DNA of 64,000 bases, taken from the NCBI GenBank assembly GCA_023055505.1, contig JALIRH010000003.1:1231501-1295500 (forward strand), in the 5' to 3' direction. Source of the DNA: Callipepla californica brunnescens (lineage: Eukaryota > Chordata > Aves > Galliformes > Odontophoridae). Below are positions 36,628 through 49,650 of the stretch, piece by piece (position 1 is the first letter of the stretch; each line of letters starts with the position of its first letter). The notes beneath the pieces were generated by a model. The model was not told the DNA's origin. It worked only from the letters and a program-made list of their open reading frames with translations, and did not search any database. Position numbers and translations under genes: made by a program.

Positions 36628-37278
36628 GGAGAGACCAGTAAAGATCATCTGATTCGATGGCTTGCCATGAGCAGGGACATCATTCACAAGACCAGGTTAC
36701 AGTAAGTCCCATCTGATGTAACTTCTAACACTTACAGGGACAGAACATTCACATCCTCTTCTGATGTTTCACTACACTTATGGAAAAAAACTCTTCCTTA
36801 CAACCAGTCTGAATCTACCCTCTTTCAGTTCAAAACTACCCTTTATCCTGACAACACAGGCCCTAGTAAAAAAAAAAAAGTATTTCTTAAACGCTTCTTC
36901 CAAATCCTAATATGTCACAATAGGAAGGCTCTTCCTGAAGCCTTTCAACCAACCTCAGAAGTAAACAATCATTTACCTCAAACTTGTTTTGTTCCTCCAT
37001 ACAGCCTGCAATATGCTTGGCTTTCAAGTCTACAAGAAGGCTTGTACTAATTTTTCATCCACAGGTATCTTCAAGTCCTTATCTGCAGAGTTCCTATCTG
37101 TCAGTTAATCACCCAGTCTGCATTAACATCTGGGATTGCTCTGACCTAAATAAAGGACCTTACACTTCACTTCATTGAAACTTACAAGGTAAACAGATAC
37201 CCACTCAACAAACCTGCTCAAGTCCTTCCAGACAAAATATCTCTTTCCTAGCATATCAATGATACCATTGCCAACCCT
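36628..37278 (-). mobile_element. Old diverged CR1 relic
   Basis: CR1 landmarks on the minus strand are recognisable in order but with many substitutions: 'GAGCAGGGACATCATTCACA', 'TTACAACCAGTCTGAATCTA', 'ACCTAAATAAAGGACCTTAC', 'CATTGAAACTTACAAGGTAA', 'CTGCTCAAGTCCTTCCAGAC'. It covers the 3' UTR into ORF2. An A-run expansion sits at about 36869-36880. The terminal tail motif is degraded. It is clearly older than the 1-10 kb copies. Confidence 0.72.
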
Positions 37279-37440
37279 TAAGTGAAGTCTGGGAAGAAGT
37301 CAATCCTGGCTCCACCCCTTCCAGTCAATCAGGTACTTTCATGCACCTGAGCTCCCCTGGGTTTGCCCCGCCTTCCCACCAGGTGCTCAATCACTGTTTC
37401 AAGCCATGACTTAGCATTTCTGCTACACAAAGACTATACA
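37279..37440. repeat. Unclassified repeat with relatively high GC
   Basis: About 160 bp, more GC-rich than its surroundings ('GTTTGCCCCGCCTTCCCACC'), directly following a CR1 relic. Its part at 37370-37430 resembles 27036-27088. The style suggests an LTR piece or an unlisted repeat, but I cannot name the family. Confidence 0.45.
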
Positions 37441-38539
37441 GAGATCACATAGAAGACATTATTTGCTCTTTCCTTATCTACTAATGATGTCATTCCATCA
37501 GATGAAGTCAGGAGATTGGGGAAGATTGATTTGCCCCTGAAGAAGGAGATTTGGGTACTTTGTGAGATACTGCTCATTGGTTTTTTCACTAACATTTCTC
37601 ATTGTAAAAAATACTATTTGATGCCATAAGAAAGCTATAACTATTTTTATAAGGTACACAAAAACTAATAAACAAATTCTGATTATGAAAATTACATTGG
37701 TTTAGAAAGTGACCCAAACTGCACATTGAAATCTGGTCTGGATACTGACTAGGCTTCAGTCTTACACTGCAATTATTTAAATAGGTTATAATCTTTTTGG
37801 GAACCTGTATAAAGTTTATCTGAAGAACTCTGCCTAGTGTGAGATTGCTACAAAATTAATTGCTTATGCATAAATTGCATTAAGGATTTCTGTCAGTACA
37901 TAGATATAATTTTTGTTGAACAAAACCTTCTGTTTTGTACCACTGTTCATTTGGAATACAATTATTATACATATATCATCTCTAATATTTCAAGATGTAA
38001 GCAGAAAAGTGTTTTATATTAAAATGAAAAGCTAAGAAATAGCTTGATGTTTTTGAAATTATTAGTTAAATATGAAGCACCAGCAAGTGATTTATCCCTT
38101 TCTTACATGCTGCTCTTCTTCATGTTTTTCATGCTTGACTGGATGTGCCTATTTACATTAGTGATACGCTATTCATCCTTCTCTTGTTATTGAAAAAAAA
38201 GTTCTTCTCAGTACCTTGTCTGTTCAATTTTAACCTAGTTTCTATTAGTGTGGTATCACTTCAACTAAGCTATTACATTAGAACTGTTTTCACCTTCAGA
38301 AACCACTGCATCCAGAGTATTTGTCAAAATACAGATTATTTAGTGTCTTTGTCAAACCACCATGCCAGCTGCTTGGTATCAGAGTCAGAGGCTCTTTGAA
38401 ATAGATTGGCATATTAACTGAAATGCATTAGTTTGTGTACCTAGACTATTAGAACAAATGCTAATTTCCATGTGTTCAACCACCTGAGTTCTTTTCTCCC
38501 TAAATCTTTCATGTACTATATGTGAAAAAACAGCAGCAT
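37441..38539. other. Unannotated AT-rich DNA
   Basis: Nothing is recognised. An 84-codon plus frame at 38145-38399 has no known motif. Confidence 0.5.
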
Positions 38540-39100
38540 CCAATAGACAAGGTGGGATCACAGCAGTGCTGAGTATAGTGTGAAAAACAGCTCATTTGAC
38601 CAGATGGATATTCTGTATTTAATACACCCCAAAATGTTGTTTGTCACATTGTTTATCAGGGCATACTGCTGACTCATGTTGAACACACTACTGACCAGTA
38701 ATTCCAGATCCCTTTTTATCTGAGTCACTTTTGAATCACTCATTTACCACTCTGTATCTTTGTGTGGCATTATTCTGTCCAGGTGGAGAACTCAGAATTT
38801 TCCATTGCTGAACTTCATGTTGCTCATGATTTCCCAATATGTTAACCTATCTAGAACCCTCTTCAAGGCCCCTCATCTGTCCAGAAATTAAACAGCAACT
38901 TCCAGCTTTGTATCCTCAGCAAATATGCTAAGAATATATTCTATTTCTGAATCTAGATCATTGATAGAAATGTTGAACAGACTGAAGAGAATTGAGGCCT
39001 TGGGAACACCACTAGTGACCAGCTGCCAGCCCGATGCAGCCCCATTCACTTCCATGCTGTAAGCTCCATCACTGATACAGTTAACTCATAACAGTATGGA
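38540..39100 (-). mobile_element. Old diverged CR1 relic (ORF2 region)
   Basis: Degenerate but ordered minus-strand CR1 ORF2 landmarks are present: 'GGGCATACTGCTGACTCATG', 'CATTGCTGAACTTCATGTTG', 'TTGTATCCTCAGCAAATATG', 'TAGATCATTGATAGAAATGT' and 'GGAACACCACTAGTGACCAG'. It covers a part of ORF2 upstream of the usual 3' fragments. Both ends fade out, so boundaries are approximate. Confidence 0.75.
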
Positions 39101-41795
39101 ACTGTTCAACTCATAGTTGGAAAATTTGTGGCATTAAAGTCCTTACAAAAATAATAATAAAAAAATTGCTTCCACCACTTTCCCTTCATGTGGGAGATCA
39201 AATTAATACACTGACATTCTTTCAAGTAATTCTTGAAATACTTCGTCAGGTTTGAGGATCACACCATCTGTAATGTAAAGAAAATGTTTATTTACTCGAT
39301 ATAGACATAAAGAATATTTGAATTGTCCTGGGAATCCAGAGGTTTGTGCATGAAGCTTAAGAACCATTAAGTATACAAATTTGTTTTCAACGCAAATGAA
39401 TGCAGTTCCTCCTTGATGGATGTTGGATCTGAAGGTCACTGAAAATCTTTGGGAAGGACAGTGAATAACCAAAAATATGCTTTAGTTGGAATGGGAATTT
39501 GTGACAACATCCTTAAAGAGTCCCTTACAGGAAGGGACCAGTAGTGGCAAGGGCGTTCTGCACCTACATATCAGACTTTTTTTCTTTAAATAAATCAGTA
39601 ATCCCAAGTTTTCTGAGGCGTTTAATCATTTTTCACCAATTAATTTAAAATTATTAGAGAATCCATACCTGAGTACATAGTATAGAAAAGAGCAAGACTG
39701 GCAAGACAAGCAAAGCCCTTGCACTCCAGAGATAGATTAACACGCTTTCTTCATAATTAATTAATGATATTTAATTATTTGCTAGGATTCCTTTATTTTC
39801 TGTCTCTCAAGCAGAATACTAGTGGGAATACACAATATGAATGAATTACTGCATATAAAACACATTTATTTATTTTGCTGTAGTAAATATTCATATCTTT
39901 AGATGAGTAGTTTTAATGAGAGCACCAGCCTCTCTCTTTCCTTGGTAGTCATAGCTGTCAGTGACTCCATGGATTATGATGTATCTACATCCTAAGGAAA
40001 GTGAGACTGTAATGGGAAGAAGGCAACTATTTATGAGGCCTCATTTACTCATGATACAGATGCCAGTGTAATTCTATGATTAATCTAAACACATTTTATT
40101 TTTCATTATGCTGAACCTCATTATATGATTATAACTTTTGCTTTTTCTAATATTTATTGAGCATTAGTTAATACATAAAGATTTCTGAAAAAAAAAAGGT
40201 GGGAAGATAAGAATAGATAAGTTTTCCTTTGGTGTCTTTTCTCTAATCACTGCAGTTGCTAGACACTTAATAAGGAGTACTAAGACTTATCTCCCTCTAG
40301 TGACAAAAGGTGGCAATTGTACTTTTTAGTGCAGTTTTTGCACTGCTAAAACGTCTTCTGATTTTCTGATAAGAGGAAGAGTACTTCCTTTATCTGGAAG
40401 TTTCTCAACCTTTTTCTCATCACCTTAATGTTACTAATTAGCTTATTTTGTAAGCCATCTCTGCTCGGAAAGTTAATGTATCTTGAGTATGAATTATTCT
40501 TTGACAAAAGGTTCAGACCATTGTTTCTTGTGAACATAAATTGTTTGCTGTATGATGTGGGAGAATATTTCTTTCTTTTACTGATTAATTCAAAAATACC
40601 TAATAATTAAAAATTATGTATTTTTTTTCCAACATAATTTGCTCATGAAGACCGTGTTTTATCCTGGTATTCAATAATTAAACTTCAGCATGTGTACAAT
40701 GTGATGTTGATAGCAAAATGACTGTTAGCCAAAGGAAAGGTTTAGAGAACTTTGTAGAACTTAGAGTTATGATAGATCTGGATCCTAACAAATTCCCTTT
40801 GTATTTCTAGATAAAATTAACTTTGTGTCTCTCTCAGCACCTAAAGGTTTTTGAAAGCATGCAGTATTTCATTTATGTATCTTATACCACAATATATAAC
40901 TATATATGTTTAAACATTTTATAAATTAAAACAGCCTTAAATGAGTAACACTGGTGTAGGACTATGGTGTATAATATTCTTTGCAGCGTGATTCTGATGT
41001 TTGTAATTGTATTTGCAGAAGGGTTTTGGTTCACCTTATAGCAGATCCCCCAAGCATCCTGTATAATAATATAGGTTTGGTGGATATCTTAACCTTTGTT
41101 GGATATGAGATACCTGAACCAGAATATTTGTTTCATGTGGACAATAAATGTGTTCCAATGAGACCAATACATGTTTAGTTTTTTTGGATGGCATCAGAAC
41201 AGTTACATAGTGAGGACTGTTGGTCCTTGGGGACAGGATGAATCTTGACTAAGGTAGAATACTGAAACAACCTAGAGTACTGACGTGAGGGCTTCAGCAC
41301 TATCCAAATTTTTGAACCTGAGCTACTTGCTAATACACTGTACTGCTTAATACAACTGTTCTTCAAACCAAGTACTGCTTATTCTTGAACTTCATACCTA
41401 AGAAAATCTTAGGGTCTGTCACAAGTAAATTACAATGATGTAATGTTATTTGAATTTAGAACAATTCTGAATTCATCCACTTCATGCTTCGCATATTGGA
41501 TGTTATTTGTATAACCTTTTGGTTGATGAGATGAAGGACTAATTATAATGATTAAGCAATCAAGAATAAACGCAACCCTTTCCAGCATCTTTTGAAAGTG
41601 AACAAGGAAAGAAATATAAGAGACTAAAGAAGAAAATCAGTGTAAGTATTGAGGCATGCAGTTGTGGAGACATGGAAGCAAGTGGATATTGATTGTCCCC
41701 CTTACATTTATTTCAAGTCATCTTGCACATGGGTTGAGGTAACCTCTATCACTAGTACAAGCTGGGATATGTAAGAATTGAGCACAGTCCTGCCA
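39101..41795. other. Unannotated AT-rich DNA, 2.7 kb
   Basis: No element is firmly identified. A 65-codon plus frame at 40981-41178, which opens with TTG rather than ATG, has more protein-like composition than most frames here and is discussed as a finding. An (AAT)n-like patch lies near 39150. Confidence 0.5.
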
Positions 41796-42433
41796 GTACT
41801 GGTGGATGGGAAGCTGGACATGAGTCAGCAATGTTCTCTCACAGCCCAGAAAGCCAACTGTATCCTGGGCTGCATCAAACAAAGTGTGGCCAGCAGGTCA
41901 AGAAAGATGATCTTGTTCTACTCTGTTCTGATGAGGCCTCACATGGAGTACCGTATATAGATTTGGAGTCCTCAGTATAGGAGATACATAGGCCTGCTGG
42001 AGTGCTTCCACGCAAATGATCCACGGAATGCAACACATTTCCTAACGTGACAGACTGAGAGAGCTGGGACTCTTCAGATCGGATAGGAGAAGGCTGACAT
42101 GATAGCAGCCTTTCAGTATCTAATGAGGAGCAACAGGAAAGAAGGGGACAGACTCTTTATGAGGGTCTGTGATGAAAGGACATGGGGAAATGGCTTTAAG
42201 CTCAGGAAGAATAGATATAGGTTACATATAATGAAAAAATCTTACAGTGAGAGTGGTGAGGCACTGGAACAATTTGCCTAGTGATGTGGTTGATGCCACT
42301 GGAGACTTTCAAGGCAAGGCTAGATAAGGCCCTGGGCAACCTAATTTAGCTGTGATCTCCCTGTTCATTGCAGGGGAGTTGGACTAGATGGCCTTCAGAG
42401 GTCTCTCCTAACTCTAAGGATTCTATGATTCAA
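41796..42433 (+). mobile_element. CR1 LINE, plus strand, 5'-truncated
   Basis: It begins around 'TGGTGGATGGGAAGCTGGAC' and 'ATGAGTCAGCAATGTTCTCT' in ORF2 and ends 'GGATTCTATGATTCAATA', the CR1 tail. The plus frame near 42055 reads [15 protein letters not shown], the ORF2 C-terminal motif. The 3' UTR has the usual 'GGAGTTGGACTAGATGGCCT'. Moderate divergence and frame breaks make it inactive. Two 60-codon frames within it are remnants of ORF2 or shadows. Confidence 0.9.
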
Positions 42434-45410
42434 TAATGCTAGAACATGTTCTATAAAACTTACTATCAAACTACCTGGTAGTTTTTCACTGGTATTTTGT
42501 TTTCTTTATATTTCAGAGATCTGGACCTGAAGATTATCATATACACTCAAATTTGATCTAAGTTCTATTGTAAGTTAAACCCTAATGATTTCTTAAAGAA
42601 ACCCTTATACTTTATCAAAGAAAGTATAAATTTATTTGAAAATATCATCAGTGGTCATTCTGCATCATTTCTGTTTCAAAGCAAGACCAAGGATTAAACA
42701 TTTACTTAATTATTTGCTAAAACAATGCCAAAAAAAGATAATCTGTAGCTTCTCAATTTTACCAAATGGTCAAGATCGCATGATTAGTAGTAAGATTTGT
42801 ACATAATTAATCAGCATAGCTGAAGAGGTATCTCAGCTACTTTTTATCTCTGGGCAGAAATCCAGTATTTCCATGGTAATTCATTTCAGGCTAGTAGATA
42901 ATATCTCTTTAAACATACTTAACCTTGGCCTTATTAATATATCACGCAAGCCTAATATTGGTTTGTCCTTTGAAGTATAGTGCTGTGTATTTGGAATAAG
43001 AACAAAAATTTATTTTTTTTCTATCAAAAGAATCAGAAAGAAGTTTATATGGACAAGCAGAAATTGGAACAGAAGGAGGAGGTTAAAGTGTTGGACTTTT
43101 TTCCAGTAAGTATAATGGAAATGTGTATTCCACTTTGTTTTCTACCGTGAACTTCCCCAGATTTCTAACTACCATTTTAACGTTGATTCTCTCCATTCTC
43201 ATCCATTATAGTAGTAGAGTCAGTAATGCTAATATATTCTGACGACTTTCAGACAAAGAGTTAGTGTAGAAAAGGACCTTTTAACTCTATTTAGTGGCTA
43301 GAAGGTGACGATGAAGCAATGACTACATGGAGACATCATTACAAAGTCAGTTTGTGTCTGAGAAGCATTTTATGAAAAAAGATAAGCAAAACTTTTTGAA
43401 AAACCTAGAACCTGTCAAAACAGGTACAGATGGAAAAAAATATAAATAAAAAATATCAGATAATAATATTCAGTATGTTTTAGACCGACTCTAAATCAAG
43501 GTTTGTAGTGAAACTCCAGTGTATTTTTTCTCGATCAATGAAAATAAGTTTGTATACACTACTAATAGAATGCTTGTTATACCTTTTAAAAGAAGACTGA
43601 TTACTACTTAAACATATTAAGTTAGTGATCTTTCAAGAAGGTTGCTAAAAAACAAGAAACATCAGTTGATATAAAATTGAGATAGCACTGAATATATTTA
43701 ATTCAGAAGTAAGGCATGCTAATATCTTTACAGACCTTGAAAAGAGATATTTTTCACTTGGAACTATAATATAGACAGATAAACATGAAGAGTTGAAGGG
43801 GCAAATCAAGAGAGCAGCTTAGCTTATTTGACTCAAAGCCTGCAATTTCCCAAAGCATAAAGAAATGGAGTACAAAGTATAAAGCTTGCAAAACATTTAA
43901 GACAAAAAAACAAATGAAAACAACAACAAAAAATACCATTAACTCTATTAGATGCTGATTACAAATTATAGAAAAAAAATGAAACTTGTAAAACAAATTG
44001 TGGTATGTTTTATGGTATGTTATGATAAAAGTCAGCACCTTATGAAGAACAACAAATAAGGATTTTTAAATGAGTCTGTTGGTTATTAGACTTGTGGTAG
44101 GGATAAAGTTGTACCACAAATATGTCATCTTTTGATTTTCATCAAGCTTTAAAATACTAAATTACTTAAGAATTTATTAGTGTATTTGGTGTCAACTGAG
44201 AATTTTGACGTAAAGGGGAATCATCTATATATACTGGATCATATTTTGTTGAAGAGGATTGAAAGAAAACATCATTTCATCATAATGTTGTCATTTTACT
44301 ACAAGTTTCAATTTTCACAGCTTAGTACTAAAATTCCCACAGATTGAAAGCAGATACTTTTCTACTGGAACTACCTTATGGAAAATATTTCAGGCTGAAA
44401 GAATGACAATGAAATTTAGGTGCCAAGTGCTGGGTCATCTGGAAAGAAATCCTGTTAAACTGAAATTAATACTACATTTATACACATACATATATATACA
44501 TAATCTTCAAAGATTGTAATTAAGTTTAAACACACGCTGACCTTAACTTCACTAAATAAATCTCTCTTGCTCAGTGGTTTGTGCCGCTAATGGGCTGTTT
44601 GGGTGAAGGGTCACTCTACACTCATCTACAAATAAACTTCAGATGTGTACACGTAGGTAGAATTTGTCTCTTTTGTAGCCTGGATAGGCTGCAAAGTCAT
44701 TTAATAGTAACTATTATAATCACTGGTTTTCTGTGCTTGATTGTTCATATGATTTAAACACAGTGTATGTATGTTAAACAAAATCAATTAAATAGCACAT
44801 ATAGTTCTGTTTGGTGACAGGAACACAAAATAAAATAGCAAAATCAATTGCTTGTTTGAATTTTTGGTTCATTCCTGATCATCATTAGGAAATTTCAGGA
44901 GTAACTGTGTCCTGATTTTCTCTTAGCTTTGGAGCCATCTACAAAATAATAATAAAAAAAAAATAATTAAGAAAAAAACCCTAAGAGATTATTATTTCAA
45001 ACCGCACAGGGCAAGTCACAATTCCACTAGCCATTACATAATTTTGAAGTATTTCTGTTACTTTATGTAAAAGCATATGAATAAGTGGGTAATCACTTCC
45101 CATTTTTTTCAATCCTTTTATAATTTCACTAGAATGTTGTAGCTGTTGCAATCACTTTTAAGCATTGCTAGCACATTACTGCCATAGAAATCATCTTTTT
45201 AAATGATGCATGATAAAATGATCATAAAATCACGATGCAAATTAAGACTATACTATATGAAGATCAGGCCTATTACAATATACAGACTGAAGATATTTAT
45301 CCTAAGATGAAAAAAATTGCATGCCAACTAATTCTTTCACTAAATAAGATTATCTACAGTGACTTTCCTGACTTTAGACAATTCCATTGTAGAACTCCAG
45401 CTAAATTCTA

Positions 45411-45451
45411 TAAATAAATAAGTAAGTAAGTAAGTAAATAAATAAATAAAT
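45411..45451. repeat. Compound (AAAT)n(AAGT)n(AAAT)n microsatellite
   Basis: About 41 bp in which AAGT units are embedded between AAAT units, a simple interrupted tetranucleotide array. Confidence 0.92.
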
Positions 45452-47124
45452 TGTTTTGAAGTTCTTTAACTCACCCTTCACAGCGCTTTGTCTTCACAGG
45501 TTATACAAATTATGGCAACTGGAACAGAAAATAAACACAGACCAATCTATCCAAGTTATTAATACTTATATACTTAATAATAATCAAGCAGACATATGAG
45601 TGGCCTACCTGGATAATAAGATAACACTGAAGTCAGTGACTTCCCTGAGCCTCTTTATAGTTCACAGTCTCAAGCAACATTCCTACTAATTATGACTTTT
45701 GTAACCTAAAAAAGTAATCATTATTTGGGCATCAAGAAAATGATCTATTTTTGAAGTTGGAAGGAATGGGGAAGTGGGTGAACAGGATGTTTCCATTATT
45801 TAAAACATTATTTATCTATTAGCAGGTTTTATTCTGATTTAAATGCTGATGTTTTCTTTCCCCTCCATCTGCTTGTTCTCCAACTACCCTTTCATAATTC
45901 TTACACACATAAAAAATTCTGTATCTACACTAGTCCATAGAGCCTTTGCTCCTTTTTGACCATATATTTTTGACCCTCAAATTAACATTAAAATGTAAAT
46001 CTCTGTCAAAAAGTTATCTCCTTGGGATGAGTATGGAAGAGAGTCAAAACATTTTAAAAAATTAGAACCACACAATATTCTAAGATGTGCCACAGCATTA
46101 CAATATGACCATAATTCTTATGATTCTCAACCTTATTGACTATTTGTCATGCTCTGCCTTGGTGCAACATAAAGCATTTGGCTGACGAACTGTTTTAAAT
46201 TTGAGTCAAGCAAGGTGCTGAACATTTGGAGCTCCAGCCAAGAAAGCCACTACAGCAACAGAAATTAAATGTGCCTAAGTGCATTTCTGGTTATGAGCCA
46301 GATTTCTCAGTACCTTGCTGAGTTGTGCTATTATATGTGTAACATAAAGGCTTCTGCAAACTATCTCAGCAATGAAGCTTGACAAATTGAAGCTTTTCCA
46401 AACAGTTTGTCCAAAAAGTGTCAAAAAACCCACTTCTAAATCTCTGAAGCAGTTAGCCCAAGTGTTAATACTTCTGTAAGTAACATGCTAAAATAGTCAC
46501 AACATCTGAAACTTGAAGAGAGAAAATAACTATAGAAATTGTATTTATGATCAGATCAGATACACTTACAGATTGTGGTATTTTAAAGTTTTAAAGTTCA
46601 CAACTGGCATTTGTATCTGTGTGTTTGGTCAAGCAGAGATAGCACGCAACTGTGTGTAACACAAATTAGTGGGGTTTTTGTTTGTTTGCTTGTTTGTTTT
46701 TGTTTTTTTAATCATGGTGAAGAATAAGTGGTTTGGTGAGAGAGATGAAAAGATGAAAATACACCCTAACTTTCTGAAATTTTTCTCAAGGCTTATGAAA
46801 AAGTCAAAGTATTTCTGCAGACTGACAACAACTGTATGAGTTACGAGTCTACTTCAATTTAGTGCTTTATTTTCAAAGTAATCACTTCAGCTCCTGCCCA
46901 ACAAGTAAGATCTCTGAGTTGTATTAAACTGTATTCAGGAAGTTCTGTGATTTTTTTTTGGTTGAGATTTAGCCAACTAGATCCCCATCAGTATGTTCAG
47001 TAAAGACACATATCTTAATCCCAATTTTTCTATTCCCATCACAATACTTTCTGAATAGTTTAATAGAAAAAAATGGTAAGTGTTAAAGCTGCTTATTTCT
47101 AATAAAGACATAAAAAGTGTAATA

Positions 47125-47265
47125 GTACTTTTTTTTTTTCCTGACAGAGAAAAAGCAAAATCTATAACTTTGTTTTATTTTTATTTTGTATTTATTTATT
47201 TTTTATTTTTGTATTATTATTTTTATTATTATTTATTTTTTATTTTTATTTTATAATCCTATGTT
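47125..47265. repeat. T/A-rich low-complexity patch
   Basis: TTTTATTTATTT-type words over about 140 bp, with T runs and few G or C. No element is attached. Confidence 0.8.
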
Positions 47266-48975
47266 TTTAGAATCCTATGTTTGACTATCTGACCTGACTG
47301 AATAAAAACAAAACTAGGTGTTAGAGCATCCACAGTAGGGTTAACAACAGTGAAAAACATATTTGGGGAAACTTGTCTATCAGTCTAACAAGTAATATTT
47401 GTACTGCTATGACAAAGTTTTACAGATTAATCAAATAATGTATAATTCATGTAGTTCCATGAAATCACAGTATTTTCCTATCTGTATATTATACAATGTC
47501 ACCAGGGTAGTCCTTGGCTATATGGGATACAAAATCTGTGAACATGCTTCATAAAAATAGCTTATATATGTTGCAGAGTCGAAATTTTGGAAAGTAACAT
47601 AACTAATATGTAAATTAGTTACTATCTACTAAAAAGCGAAGAAGAGTTAAGTTCCAACAGGTAAAAAAAAATGTAAACAGAAGAAGGGATCCTACACTAT
47701 ATGTTTTTTTAGCTGATTCTGGTCTTTCCTAAGTGTGAAGTTTCCTCCCTCTAAGCACAAGAAAAAACAGAGGTATAGCAAGCTATCTCCTTGATAGATC
47801 AAACTGTGTGTACATTATTCCAAAACACGAATTCTGCTTTCAGTGATCTTTCTGTTGAGAATATTAAAGGAAAGCAATGACACTGAAAATAACTTCTCAA
47901 AATCTGTGGAACACTTTTGGACTTTAATAGACACTTTTTTTTGCTCTTTTTAAAATGTCTCAGTTTTGATCAGACAGCTCACCCACCTGTTCTTTTAGAA
48001 AGGTTTCCCAAATTGTTAGATTTAATTGTTCCCTTCAGAATAATTATGATGGAATACATTTCTGAAAGCAAACATGTTCCCCTGCAGCCTGAAATACTGT
48101 GTATTCATGCTCATCTACAATTAGCGACACTGATTACAATCTGAAATTTAAATGAAGACTAAGGCATCTTCCAAGCTTTTAATAGAAACATTTTGCTTAC
48201 ACAGTGGAAATTTTGATGGACAGGATAAAGGTTGTCAAATTATCTCAAGGTAGAAAGCATTGAAAAAACCTATATGTTTAAATCTACAATATACAGTCAT
48301 TTAAATATGCTTATTATAAATAACCCCACATATTTATGCAATTGTATATATCACTGACTCCTATTCAGCAGCTTTTTCTTTTAAACAGAACTGCTTATGA
48401 AAAAATGAAAATTGAGTATGAATTAAGATATTTAAAATGATAGCAGTTTAAGATGACACTTTACACTGTTATAAATGCCTGCTACAGTGATCGGCAAGTT
48501 TGAAGATGTGAAAGATTTTCATTTCATACTCAAAGTTTCTATTCAGCTATTCAGTAGGGGATAAATCTTCTCTGTTGATGTGAATGTGATAAAAGATTCA
48601 TTTTGCAAAGCATGTGTTTAAAAGGTAGTCTCTAGTGAGAAGGAAAAACAGGAAGATTTATTCCTCAGCATAATTTTGAATGTCAGGGACACCTTTGCCA
48701 AGAGTTAGTAATTCCTTCACAATTTACCAACAACAAAATACTAAATTATTTTGTTGATAAGAAGGCAAAATAAAACACAAAGACATGTTACTCTTTCAAA
48801 CTACATGAATTCTGTATTAAATATCAAGTAATTTTGAGTGCATGGGAAGACATAGCGTTCTCTCTGTTATGATTAATGATCCCATAGATCATGTCTTTTA
48901 AAGAAAATATATAAATAAATACATTTCAGCATTTAAAAATGTAATATCTAAAACCAGTTTTACTTAAGGAGGCTG

Positions 48976-49017
48976 ATAGGTATTTGAAACCCTGAGTACG
49001 GGGTTTCAAATTCCTAT
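48976..49017. other. Near-perfect inverted repeat (hairpin)
   Basis: The left arm ATAGGTATTTGAAACCC (48976-48992) pairs with 49001-49017 across an 8-base loop (TGAGTACG). Sixteen of 17 positions are complementary, and the innermost 11 are perfect. The stem is too short for a typical microRNA precursor, and the right arm has no following T run of terminator type. Its nature is unknown. A tiny palindromic transposon remnant or a chance palindrome are both possible. Confidence 0.85.
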
Positions 49018-49494
49018 GTTCTTAAACTAGTGCTAGTACATCTTTCACCCTGTACATAACACTTAAAAAGAGAATAGCACAACTTGAGATTTATCAGTTA
49101 CTTTCATGCCTTCTTAAGGGCAGAAAATACAGGAGGTATCTGTCTTCAGTACCACATTTGATCTTACTGAATACCTTCATCTGCCTTTTTCCAAAGGACG
49201 ATCCAAAGACACTGACAAATATGTTGGTAAGGACTAAAAGTATGGATGCAGAGACAGTTCATGGATTCATTATTAGATGAGAGAAAGGTAAATGTGGACA
49301 TCTGTCTTGTGAGAAATCTTACATGTATAAAAAAGATAATAGATCTTTTCATGGTTTTATTTATGTATACTAAACACAGTGCAGAAAACTACTCTTTTAA
49401 TCAAAGTGCACAAAATGATTTGCTATAAGTTGCATTCACACTGCACTGTGCCTTCCCCTTGTCTTGATTTCAGCTCAGACAACATAAATAGCAC

Positions 49495-49650
49495 ACTGAT
49501 GGTCCCGTTGCTACTGGGCTGGGATGGGCTTTTTGGTGGAGAAGATCTGCCACCATGATCGCATGGGGTAGAGGGTGGCCACAGGATGGACTGGGCTGGG
49601 CCACAGGAGGATTGTGATCTGCAGGTTGGACATGGCTGTACTACAGTATG
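49495..49650. other. Small GC-rich patch with imperfect tandem units
   Basis: A 150-bp patch clearly richer in G than its surroundings. ACTGGGCTGGG occurs twice (49513-49523 and 49590-49600), and GCCACAGGA also occurs twice. A consensus-like Kozak ATG (GCCACCATGA, ATG at 49555) opens only 20 codons. The origin is unknown: a decayed minisatellite or a fragment of an unrecognised repeat. Confidence 0.55.
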
